Shown here piece by piece: positions 1-5,978 of a stretch of DNA of 10,798 nt. How positions within the stretch are numbered: the stretch's first letter is position 1; the number at the start of each line of letters is the position of its first letter. The DNA comes from Halococcaceae archaeon (lineage in GTDB: Archaea > Halobacteriota > Halobacteria > Halobacteriales > Halalkalicoccaceae), in the NCBI GenBank assembly GCA_007129135.1, contig SKWB01000192.1, forward strand, positions 1 through 10,798, in the 5' to 3' direction. Below the pieces are notes generated by a model that worked only from the letters and a program-made list of their open reading frames with translations, had not been told where the DNA came from and did no database searches. A program made the position numbers and the translations under genes.

Positions 1-288
1 CGCCCGCTCACCCACGACCTCTTCGTCGACATGATCGCCGAGTTCGGCGGCGCGATCGATCGGGTGCGGATCGACGACCTCTCCGGCGGGACGTTCTACG
101 CGAAGATCGACGCCGAACAGTACCACGGCGGCGAGCGGAAGAAACTGGTGCTCGACGCCAGACCCTCCGACGCCGTCGCGCTCGCGGTGCGCGTCGGCTG
201 TCCGGTCGTCGTCTCCGACGACGTGCTCGACGAGGCCGCCCACTCCCCGGAGGAGTTCGACGAACTCGACTTCGACGAGCCGGCGTAG
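1..288 (+). CDS. BFN (DUF151, bifunctional nuclease-like) domain protein, 3' part only
   Basis: The first 95 codons in the window are the C-terminal part of a protein whose start lies to the left. The block ARPSDAVALAVR (visible residues 53-64), the following GCPVVVSDDVLDEAA, and the upstream FYAKI strand match the conserved core of the BFN/DUF151 family (known pattern: an aromatic-rich strand, then DARPSDAIALA, then a hydrophobic strand and V.EEVL). Family members are about 130-160 residues long, so roughly one third is missing. The plant member was described as a bifunctional nuclease, but the biochemical role of the archaeal proteins is not established, so nuclease activity is only suggested by the family name. 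The C-terminus is an acidic tail (EEFDELDFDEP), typical of a halophile. The TAG stop lies 54 bases before the next gene. Confidence 0.85.
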   Translation, partial: RPLTHDLFVDMIAEFGGAIDRVRIDDLSGGTFYAKIDAEQYHGGERKKLVLDARPSDAVALAVRVGCPVVVSDDVLDEAAHSPEEFDELDFDEPA

Positions 289-312
289 TCCGAAAACCGC
301 TCGCCCGAAGCC

Positions 313-320
313 TTTTTTAC
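313..320 (+). promoter_or_regulatory. TATA-like element upstream of the 343 gene
   Basis: A run of six T followed by AC is centred about 26 nt before the ATG at 343. That is the distance expected for a TATA box driving a leaderless haloarchaeal transcript. The same T-run lies 25 bases after the stop of the BFN gene, so it could also serve as a T-tract terminator for that gene. The sequence does not separate the two roles. Confidence 0.5.
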
Positions 321-342
321 CCCGATCTGTGTTCGATCCGAT

Positions 343-1041
343 ATGACACGTCGCGGACTCACCCTCCTCGGATCGCTCGCGCTCCTCCTCGCGCTCTCCG
401 GCGCAGTCGCCGCCCAGCAGGGCCAGCCACCACCGGGGGGCGACCCGATGGCCGACCCCCTCCTGAACCTGTTCGTCACGGCGATCGGGACGGCGATCTA
501 CATGGGGATGGTCCTCGTCGTCGGCGGTATCGCGGTGCTCCTGGCACCCGACTTCGTCCGGGGCGTCGACCGCGAGATCCGCGACTCGCCGGTGCTCTGT
601 GGGCTGGTCGGTCTGGGGCTGTTCGTCGGGACGCTCGTGGTGGTCGTCCTCCTCGTGCTCGTCGCGTTCACCGGGATCGGCCTCCTGATCGCGATCCCCG
701 GCTTCCTCGCGCTCTTCGTCTTCGGCCTGCTCGCGGAGGCGGTGGTCGCCGTCTCGGTCGGGTTCGTCCTCGCGGGCGTCCTCGACCGGGAGGGGATCGC
801 CCTCGGCTGGGCATTCCTCGCGGGCCTGCTCGCGATCACGCTCGTCGCCGTGATCCCGATCGTCGGCTTCCTCACCTTCGTCCTCACCGCCGTCGGCGCG
901 GGCGGCCTCGCGGTCCACCTGTGGAACCGGTTCCAGGGCGATGAGGACGGTGACGAGCCCGAACCGGAGGAGCCGGACGAGGGCGCGTGGACCGCGAGCG
1001 ATCACGTCGACGAGGACCCGGACGACTACAGCCGGTCGTAG
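343..1041 (+). CDS. Small multi-spanning membrane protein with acidic C-terminal tail
   Basis: A 232-residue protein. Residues 1-24 look like a signal peptide (basic MTRR, hydrophobic core, AVAAQQ cleavage region), followed by a short Pro/Gly/Gln-rich segment. Hydrophobic spans lie at about 43-68, 85-110, 111-146 (with charged breaks) and 152-192, rich in Gly, Val and Leu. The last 35 residues are a highly acidic soluble tail. The arrangement resembles the membrane portion found attached to polymer-forming (bactofilin-like) proteins in haloarchaea, but no filament domain is present here and I cannot assign a function. The ATG is supported by a TATA element 26 nt upstream and by the signal peptide. 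Its 3' end overlaps the convergent AI-2E-family gene by 16 bp. Confidence 0.85.
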   Translation: MTRRGLTLLGSLALLLALSGAVAAQQGQPPPGGDPMADPLLNLFVTAIGTAIYMGMVLVVGGIAVLLAPDFVRGVDREIRDSPVLCGLVGLGLFVGTLVVVVLLVLVAFTGIGLLIAIPGFLALFVFGLLAEAVVAVSVGFVLAGVLDREGIALGWAFLAGLLAITLVAVIPIVGFLTFVLTAVGAGGLAVHLWNRFQGDEDGDEPEPEEPDEGAWTASDHVDEDPDDYSRS

Positions 1042-2018
1042 TCCTCGCGGAAGGTCGCGAGCGTCGCCGCGAGCACGCCGATGACGATCGGTCCGATGAA
1101 CAGTCCGGTGAAGCCGAGGGTGTAGACGCCGCCGAAGACGCCGACGAGGATCACGCCGGGATTGAGGTGGGCCTCGCGGTCGATCACGATCGGGCGGGCG
1201 TAGTTGTCGATCATGCTCACGACGACGATACCGTAGAGCGCGAGCGCGACACCCGGGACGACCTGGTCGACGGCGACGAGGTAGAGCGCGGCCGGCCCCC
1301 AGATCATGAACGCGCCGATCAGCGGCAGGAGGGCCAGAACGATCATCACGAACGTCCAGAAGACGACGTTCGGCACGCCCGCGACGTAGAGGCCGACGCC
1401 GCCGACGAGGCCCTGTATCACGGCGACGGAGATGTGGCCGATGACGACGCCCCACGTCGTGCGGTGGACCTGGTCGAAGAGGTCGGCGGTGACCTCCGGC
1501 GGCAGCGGGATGACGTCGGCGGCCCAGTCGACGAACGCGGGGCCGTCTCTGAGTGTGTAGTAGACGAGAAAGAGCGTGAGCGCCAGGCCGAGCGTCGCGG
1601 TGAACGTCATCCCGACGACCTGCGTGACGCTCCCGAAGAGCACCTCGACGAGGGCCTCGCCAACGTCGACGAGCGCACTCTGGATGTCGACCGTCTGTCC
1701 CGTGCTCTCTTCGATCCGGGCTTCGAGCGTCTCGGCGTCGAGGGCGGTCTCCCCCTGTGCGAGTTCGAGGAGGTCGCGGTAGAGCACCGTCCCGACGTAG
1801 ACGAGGGGAAGGATCACCGCGACGAGCGTGAGGACGATGAGCAGCACCGGCGAGGCCCGGTCGCCGATCCGTGGGGCGAGTCTGGCGTGCAGCGGGAAGA
1901 GGACGTACGCGAGGATCACCGCCGCGAGGACGTACTGGAGGAACGGGAGGACGATCCAGAGCGAGACGAGCGCCGAGAGCGCGATGGCGAGGAGGACGAA
2001 CGCCCGCTGCTGGTTCAT
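1026..2018 (-). CDS. AI-2E/PerM-family (UPF0118) membrane transporter
   Basis: A 330-residue hydrophobic protein, the usual length for this family. Paired N-terminal helices (about 7-45) are followed by a third span (56-80), a soluble segment with an amphipathic region (82-130), and a C-terminal bundle of about five spans (136-156, 190-213, 217-250, 253-270, 287-322). The family hallmarks DNYARPIVI at 271-279 and GFTGLFIGP at 302-310 are clear. Family members were named for autoinducer-2 export, but others are Na+/H+ antiporters or of unknown substrate. In a haloarchaeon AI-2 transport should not be assumed, and ion or osmotic function is at least as plausible. The ATG is supported by a TATA element (CTTTATCG on the minus strand) about 25 nt upstream. 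The gene is divergent from the AAA ATPase gene and converges on the 343-1041 gene. Confidence 0.93.
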   Translation of the reverse strand: MNQQRAFVLLAIALSALVSLWIVLPFLQYVLAAVILAYVLFPLHARLAPRIGDRASPVLLIVLTLVAVILPLVYVGTVLYRDLLELAQGETALDAETLEARIEESTGQTVDIQSALVDVGEALVEVLFGSVTQVVGMTFTATLGLALTLFLVYYTLRDGPAFVDWAADVIPLPPEVTADLFDQVHRTTWGVVIGHISVAVIQGLVGGVGLYVAGVPNVVFWTFVMIVLALLPLIGAFMIWGPAALYLVAVDQVVPGVALALYGIVVVSMIDNYARPIVIDREAHLNPGVILVGVFGGVYTLGFTGLFIGPIVIGVLAATLATFREDYDRL

Positions 2019-2037
2019 GTCGCCCTCTCAGGGTCCG

Positions 2038-2045
2038 CGATAAAG
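2038..2045 (-). promoter_or_regulatory. TATA element of the AI-2E-family gene
   Basis: The minus strand reads CTTTATCG, centred about 25 nt upstream of the ATG whose first base is 2018. This spacing implies a leaderless or near-leaderless transcript. Confidence 0.6.
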
Positions 2046-2141
2046 AGCATACCGGCGCCCACCCGGACGAACTGTCCCGACCGGACGGACCCGTCGTCAA
2101 CGGAGAGCGTGTGACCCGCAGAGGAGGGGCCCACGCGTTCG

Positions 2142-2158
2142 TAACGACGGCGTTAAGA
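2142..2158 (+). promoter_or_regulatory. Promoter of the AAA ATPase-hydrolase unit, with a small inverted repeat
   Basis: GTTAAGA (2152-2158) is a TATA-like element centred about 28 nt before the ATG at 2183. It is overlapped by an inverted repeat, TAACG (2142-2146), ACGG spacer, CGTTA (2151-2155). A regulator bound there would cover the TATA box, but the arms are only 5 bp, so this is a candidate operator at best. The GGAGGG just before the ATG (2177-2182) is too close to act as a normal Shine-Dalgarno, which favours a leaderless start. Confidence 0.45.
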
Positions 2159-2182
2159 TTCTCCCAACCCAAGACGGAGGGA

Positions 2183-3538
2183 ATGAGTGACCCGCTCGAC
2201 GTGGTCGAGTTGTTGCTGACGGCACACGCCTACAACGACGATGGCGGCCTCGACGAGAACGACCTTCCGCCCCGCTACCGCGCGGCCTTCTGGCACGACG
2301 GGACGATCGAGCGCCCGCTCACGGTGACCGAGGGCCTCGCCCGCGAGGTGACCGAGAGCGCCGACCCCTGGGACGCGGTCTCCGAGTTCATGTTCACCAC
2401 CCGCGAGGAGTTCACCGGCAAGCTCTCGCTCGCCCAGCCGGAGATGGCCGCCGAGTGGCTCGCGGGCCGGGTCACCGAAGAGCGCCTCGCGTCGAACCCC
2501 GCGCTCTCGGCCTTCTACGCCGACGGCGAGTACGACCTCGGCTTCGAGCCGGATCCGGGAGCGGCGCGGTCGAACACCCGGCCGATCCAGGCGGACCGGG
2601 TCTGGATCGACAAACTGCTCGAGACCTACTTCGACGCCGAGGACGAGGACGACGCGGACATGCTCGATCTCGTGGACATCCGCGCGCCCGAGGAGATCGA
2701 GATGACGCTGGACGACCTCGTGCTCACCCCGGACCAGGAGGACGAGATCGAGAAGGTCGTGAAGGCGATCGAACACCGCGACTACCTCGCGGCGATCGGG
2801 CTGCGCGAGATCGGCAAACTGCTGTTCGTCGGCCCGCCGGGGACCGGAAAGACGACCGCCTCGAGGGCGATCGCCCACGACCTCGACCTGCCGTTCGTCG
2901 AGGTGAAGCTCTCGATGATCACCTCCCAGTACCTCGGCGAGACGGCGAAGAACGTCGACAAGGTGTTCGAGGTGGCGAAACGCCTCGCGCCGTGTATCCT
3001 CTTCATCGACGAGTTCGACTTCGTCGCGAAGACGCGGCGGTCGGACGAGCACGCGGCGATCAAGCGAGCGGTGAACACCCTGCTGAAGTCGATCGACGAG
3101 GTGGGCCTGATCCGCGACGACGTGCTGCTGATCGGCGCGACGAACCACCCGGACCAGCTCGACGCCGCCGCCTGGCGTCGGTTCGACGAGATCGTCAACT
3201 TCCCGAAGCCGGACGAGCGGATGCGTGCGGACATCACGCGGGTGATCACCCGGCAGATGGAGATCAGCGAGTTCGACCCCGAGGAGATCGCCGCCCGCAC
3301 CGAGGGGCTCACCGGGAGCGACCTCCGCCTGGTGCTGCGCGAGGCGGTGCTCGAGGCGCTCACTGAGAACCGCCGGACGCTGACCCAGCGCGACCTCCTC
3401 GACGCGATCGTCGACTTCGAGGAGCGAGACACGCTGAAGTCGCTCGACATGATCGACGGCGATCACGAGGCGCTCGTCGCGGGTGGGACTCCGGCGGGCG
3501 ACGGCGGACACGACCACGACCACGATCACGACCACTGA
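2183..3538 (+). CDS. AAA-family ATPase with a C-terminal His-Asp tail
   Basis: A 451-residue protein. Residues 1-170 are an acidic N-terminal region I do not recognise. Residues 175-425 form one AAA+ module: Walker A GPPGTGKT (217-224), a pore-loop-like QYLGE (249-253), Walker B ILFIDEFD (272-279), sensor-1 GATNHP (318-323, N321), arginine-finger-type RRFDE (332-336), and the small helical lid with GLTGSDL (375-381). The fold belongs to the Cdc48/spastin/FtsH-like branch of classical AAA proteins, so it probably assembles as a hexamer that remodels or unfolds a protein substrate, which is unknown. There is no protease domain. The last nine residues are HDHDHDHDH (443-451), a possible metal-binding tail. 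An upstream in-frame reading from 1871 runs antisense through the AI-2E gene and is not coding; the ATG at 2183 fits the TATA spacing. The stop is one base before the next gene's ATG. Confidence 0.93.
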   Translation: MSDPLDVVELLLTAHAYNDDGGLDENDLPPRYRAAFWHDGTIERPLTVTEGLAREVTESADPWDAVSEFMFTTREEFTGKLSLAQPEMAAEWLAGRVTEERLASNPALSAFYADGEYDLGFEPDPGAARSNTRPIQADRVWIDKLLETYFDAEDEDDADMLDLVDIRAPEEIEMTLDDLVLTPDQEDEIEKVVKAIEHRDYLAAIGLREIGKLLFVGPPGTGKTTASRAIAHDLDLPFVEVKLSMITSQYLGETAKNVDKVFEVAKRLAPCILFIDEFDFVAKTRRSDEHAAIKRAVNTLLKSIDEVGLIRDDVLLIGATNHPDQLDAAAWRRFDEIVNFPKPDERMRADITRVITRQMEISEFDPEEIAARTEGLTGSDLRLVLREAVLEALTENRRTLTQRDLLDAIVDFEERDTLKSLDMIDGDHEALVAGGTPAGDGGHDHDHDHDH

Positions 3539-3539
3539 G

Positions 3540-4358
3540 ATGCGGGTGACGCTGCTCGGCACCGGCGACACCACCGGGACGCCGACGGTCGGCTGTGACT
3601 GCGAGACGTGTACCTACGCCCGGGAGAACGGTATCGAACGCAGTCGCTTCTCCGTCCACGTCGAGAACCCCTCGACGGGGGAGTCGCTGCTGGTCGACTT
3701 CAGCCCCGACTTCCGCGCGCAGTTCCTCGCGCAGGACGTCACGCTCCCGGACGCCGGTATCGTCACGCACGTCCACTTCGATCACCTGGACGGGCTGGGA
3801 AACGCCTACCGGCTGTTCTCCGATCTGCCGGTCTACGCCGCCGACGAGACCGATCCGGTGCTCGACCGGAGCGTCGCCGAGACGGTCAGAGAGAAGTACG
3901 ACTACCTCGAGCGGGTGCGTGTCCACGACGAGACGCCGTACGAACCGTTCTCGACCTGTGGGTTCGAGGTGACGTTCGTCCCGGTCGACCACCCGCCGCT
4001 CCGCTGTTACGGGCTCACGATCGAGAGCGAGGGGGCGAAGCTCTCGCTGACGGGCGACACCAGCTACGGGATCGACGAGCGCGCCCGGGCGGCGCTCTCC
4101 GAACCGGACCTCCTCCTCGCGGACGCGATCGTCCCCGCCTCGCTCTGTGAGCACCACCCGGCGGGGGGGACCCACCACGACTCGACGGGCGTTCCGCGGA
4201 CGTTCGGGTCGAAACACATGACTCGCGAGGGGGCGCTCGCGCTCGCCGACGACCTCGGTGCGGCGGAGACCCGGCTCGTCCACGTCGCCCACTACTACCC
4301 GGTCGAGGAGGCGTTCGTCGAGCCGCTCGCGGTCGACGGCGAGCACCACCTGCTCTAA
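3540..4358 (+). CDS. PhnP-like metallo-beta-lactamase-fold hydrolase
   Basis: A 272-residue protein. The N-terminal GTGDTTGTPTVGCDCETC carries C19, C21 and C24. The metal motif HVHFDH lies at 77-82, a further His at 151, GDTSYG at 172-177 (D173), GSKHM with H226, and HVAHYYP near the end (H249, H251). This order is that of the PhnP group of metallo-beta-lactamase-fold phosphodiesterases. In E. coli PhnP, which cleaves 5-phosphoribosyl 1,2-cyclic phosphate, three N-terminal Cys and a late His bind a structural zinc, and the same set seems present here. No other phosphonate gene is nearby, so the natural substrate is uncertain; a cyclic-phosphate phosphodiesterase is the best guess. The start at 3540 follows the ATPase stop by one base with no clear Shine-Dalgarno, suggesting coupled translation. 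An upstream in-frame start would lie inside the ATPase gene. Confidence 0.88.
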   Translation: MRVTLLGTGDTTGTPTVGCDCETCTYARENGIERSRFSVHVENPSTGESLLVDFSPDFRAQFLAQDVTLPDAGIVTHVHFDHLDGLGNAYRLFSDLPVYAADETDPVLDRSVAETVREKYDYLERVRVHDETPYEPFSTCGFEVTFVPVDHPPLRCYGLTIESEGAKLSLTGDTSYGIDERARAALSEPDLLLADAIVPASLCEHHPAGGTHHDSTGVPRTFGSKHMTREGALALADDLGAAETRLVHVAHYYPVEEAFVEPLAVDGEHHLL

Positions 4359-4359
4359 G

Positions 4360-4374
4360 ACGCTCGGGGAGCGT
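4360..4374 (+). other. Hairpin just after the hydrolase stop
   Basis: ACGCTC (4360-4365), GGG loop, GAGCGT (4369-4374) is a perfect 6-bp inverted repeat starting two bases after the TAA. No T-tract follows, so it does not meet the usual archaeal terminator pattern; it might stabilise or process the 3' end. The rest of the 177-base gap before the next gene holds only the promoter element near 4505. Confidence 0.4.
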
Positions 4375-4504
4375 GCCCTCGCGCGGATAGGTGACCACGA
4401 GGGTGCGCCCGCCGATACTGTCGCCGGGCGGTCGGATCGCGGACGCTCGGCGCGTGAGCTGATCGAAACACCCACGCAGAGCCCCTCTGTACGGTTTCAG
4501 AAGG

Positions 4505-4510
4505 TTTATG
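4505..4510 (+). promoter_or_regulatory. TATA element of the DsbA-like lipoprotein gene
   Basis: TTTATG within GGTTTATG is centred about 27 nt upstream of the ATG at 4535. It also contains the in-frame ATG at 4508. Because that upstream ATG is part of the TATA box, it is unlikely to be transcribed, which decides the start in favour of 4535. Confidence 0.6.
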
Positions 4511-4534
4511 CGTCGGACCGTCCAGAAACCGATA

Positions 4535-5392
4535 ATGCCAGGACGGCGGGAGGTGCTGCTCTCCGCCATGGCAGTGGGATGTCTCGCCGGCTGTCTGGAC
4601 GACGACGCCGGCGACGTGGATGGTGGAGAGCAGTTCGACGAGGGGTCGAGCGACGACGCCTCGGGAGCGGACGACGACCCGGGAGCGACTGGTTCTGACG
4701 GTGCCGACGATCACGAGGAGGAGTCGTCCGACGACAGCGGTGACGACGAGGGACCGGAGGGCGACGAGACGGACGGGGACGACGAGGCGACGGATGACGA
4801 CGAGACCGACGAGGTGGCGGACAACGCCCCGAGGGACCACCCGCTCGCGGGGGACCTCGGCGCGTATCCGACGCGGGGCGACCCGGAGACGGCGACGGCG
4901 ACGATCCTCGAGGTCTCGGACGTGAGCTGTCCGCTCTGTCGCGAGTTCCACGAAGGCGCCTACGAGGAGCTCTCGGCCGAGTACATCGACGACGGCGACC
5001 TCGCACACGTCTACCTGGCGGTTCCGGGCCTCGACACTGGCTGGAACGTCCCGGCGACCCACGCGCTCTACGAACTGCTCGAGCGCGAGGGCGAGTCGGC
5101 GTTCTGGTCGCTCGCGGAGTTCTACTACCGCGAGCAGGAGGGGCTGGGAGAGGACGACGTCCTCGAACGGACCGAGGAGTACCTCTCGCGGATCACGGAG
5201 GAGGTGGAGGCGGTCATCGACGCGGCGGAGACGGAGGAACACTCAGGGATGATAGAGGGCACGATCGCTGCGGCGACCGAGGCGGGAATCGAAGGGGTAC
5301 CGACGTTCTACCTGTTCAGGGAGGGCGAGTACCTGACGACCATCGAGGGGAACCAGAGCGTGGAGGTGTTCGAGAATGCGCTCTCGCTCTAG
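4535..5392 (+). CDS. DsbA-like thioredoxin-fold Tat lipoprotein with long acidic linker
   Basis: A 285-residue protein. RR at 4-5, a hydrophobic core and the lipobox LAGC (C20) indicate Tat export and lipid anchoring on the outer face of the membrane. Residues 21-100 are an extreme Asp/Glu/Ser/Gly low-complexity linker, probably a spacer. The thioredoxin-fold domain (about 105-285) has the redox motif CPLC at 132-135 after a hydrophobic strand (TATILEVSDV), a helical insertion typical of DsbA/DsbG-like proteins, and the cis-Pro signature GVPTF (254-258). It should exchange disulfides with secreted proteins; whether it oxidises, reduces or isomerises cannot be read from sequence. The only other cysteines are the lipid Cys and one in the signal, so the CxxC is the sole redox pair in the mature domain. 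Its last 17 bases overlap the next gene, a CxxC membrane protein, suggesting a donor/acceptor pair. Confidence 0.9.
   Translation: MPGRREVLLSAMAVGCLAGCLDDDAGDVDGGEQFDEGSSDDASGADDDPGATGSDGADDHEEESSDDSGDDEGPEGDETDGDDEATDDDETDEVADNAPRDHPLAGDLGAYPTRGDPETATATILEVSDVSCPLCREFHEGAYEELSAEYIDDGDLAHVYLAVPGLDTGWNVPATHALYELLEREGESAFWSLAEFYYREQEGLGEDDVLERTEEYLSRITEEVEAVIDAAETEEHSGMIEGTIAAATEAGIEGVPTFYLFREGEYLTTIEGNQSVEVFENALSL
5362..5368 (+). promoter_or_regulatory. Strong Shine-Dalgarno inside the lipoprotein gene
   Basis: GGAGGTG is a full match to the archaeal anti-Shine-Dalgarno core. It lies seven bases before the ATG at 5376 and within the coding sequence of the preceding gene. It decides the start of the membrane protein at 5376 over the in-frame ATGs at 5403 and 5427, and indicates translation from a shared transcript. 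Confidence 0.75.
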
Positions 5393-5978
5393 CTGGCTCC
5401 CGATGCGCTCGACGGACTGGCGACGGATGGGTCGAACGACGAGGCTCGTCCTCGTGAGCCCGGTGTATACGGCCATCGCGGCGATCACGGGCCTCCTCGC
5501 GATCACCACGTTCGTCGTCATGCAGAACCTCGCGCTCGTGCGTGACCTGGTGATCTTCGGGCCGCTCCCGATGGAGAACCGGGTCAACATCCTCGTGAAC
5601 CTCTACCCGTTCGTCGGCGACGGGTTCGGGACCCTCTCGTCGGTCCTGCTCGTGCTCACGGGCGTGCTCACGGGAACGAACATCGCGCTCTTAGTCTACC
5701 ACCTGCGCGAACACAGCCTCTCGCTCGGTGCGAGCTCCGGGAGCTTCGGGGGCGTGATCCTCGGGACGCTCGGCGCGGGCTGTGCGGCCTGCGGCACGGC
5801 CGTCCTCGCCGGGTTCATGGGGATCCTCGGCGTCTTCGGCATCTCCGTGACGCTTCCGCTGGACGGGATGGAGTTCGCGCTCGCCGCCATCGTCGCGCTC
5901 GTGCTCTCGCTGCACTGGCTCGCGGACGGGATGCGGGGGGCGACGATCCGTGGCTGTCCGATCGATATCCGGGACTAA
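5376..5978 (+). CDS. Four-span membrane protein with intramembrane CxxC
   Basis: A 200-residue protein. A basic N-terminus (1-23) is followed by spans at about 24-50, 82-110, 122-158 (possibly a long or kinked helix) and 166-184. Within the third span lies GAGCAACG (133-140), giving C136-x-x-C139 flanked by glycines; a third Cys, C194, sits near the C-terminus. I do not recognise a characterised family. The CxxC in a membrane segment, together with translational coupling to the upstream DsbA-like lipoprotein, suggests a DsbB- or CcdA-like role passing electrons between that lipoprotein and a membrane or cytoplasmic partner. This is inference; it lacks the obvious quinone-loop layout of DsbB and has only one CxxC. 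Its TAA overlaps the convergent stop of the minus-strand gene by 4 bp. Confidence 0.85.
   Translation: MRSRSSWLPMRSTDWRRMGRTTRLVLVSPVYTAIAAITGLLAITTFVVMQNLALVRDLVIFGPLPMENRVNILVNLYPFVGDGFGTLSSVLLVLTGVLTGTNIALLVYHLREHSLSLGASSGSFGGVILGTLGAGCAACGTAVLAGFMGILGVFGISVTLPLDGMEFALAAIVALVLSLHWLADGMRGATIRGCPIDIRD

Noticed and set aside
1026..2018. Quorum-sensing (AI-2) exporter role
   Set aside because: The family name comes from one bacterial member; nothing in the window (no LuxS or AI-2 handling gene) supports autoinducer-2 in this organism.
987..2114. A 375-codon open frame on the plus strand
   Set aside because: Antisense to the AI-2E-family gene; the translation is Arg/Asp/Glu/Val low complexity with no domain.
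2153..3574. A 473-codon open frame on the minus strand
   Set aside because: Antisense to the AAA ATPase, whose Walker motifs are intact; the translation is a low-complexity Val/Arg/Glu/Asp shadow.
4360..4374. Hairpin as a classical terminator
   Set aside because: The stem is only 6 bp and no T-run follows, so I list it only as a hairpin.
4355..5242. A 295-codon open frame on the minus strand
   Set aside because: Antisense to the DsbA-like lipoprotein; its long Val/Arg tract is the complement of the acidic linker.
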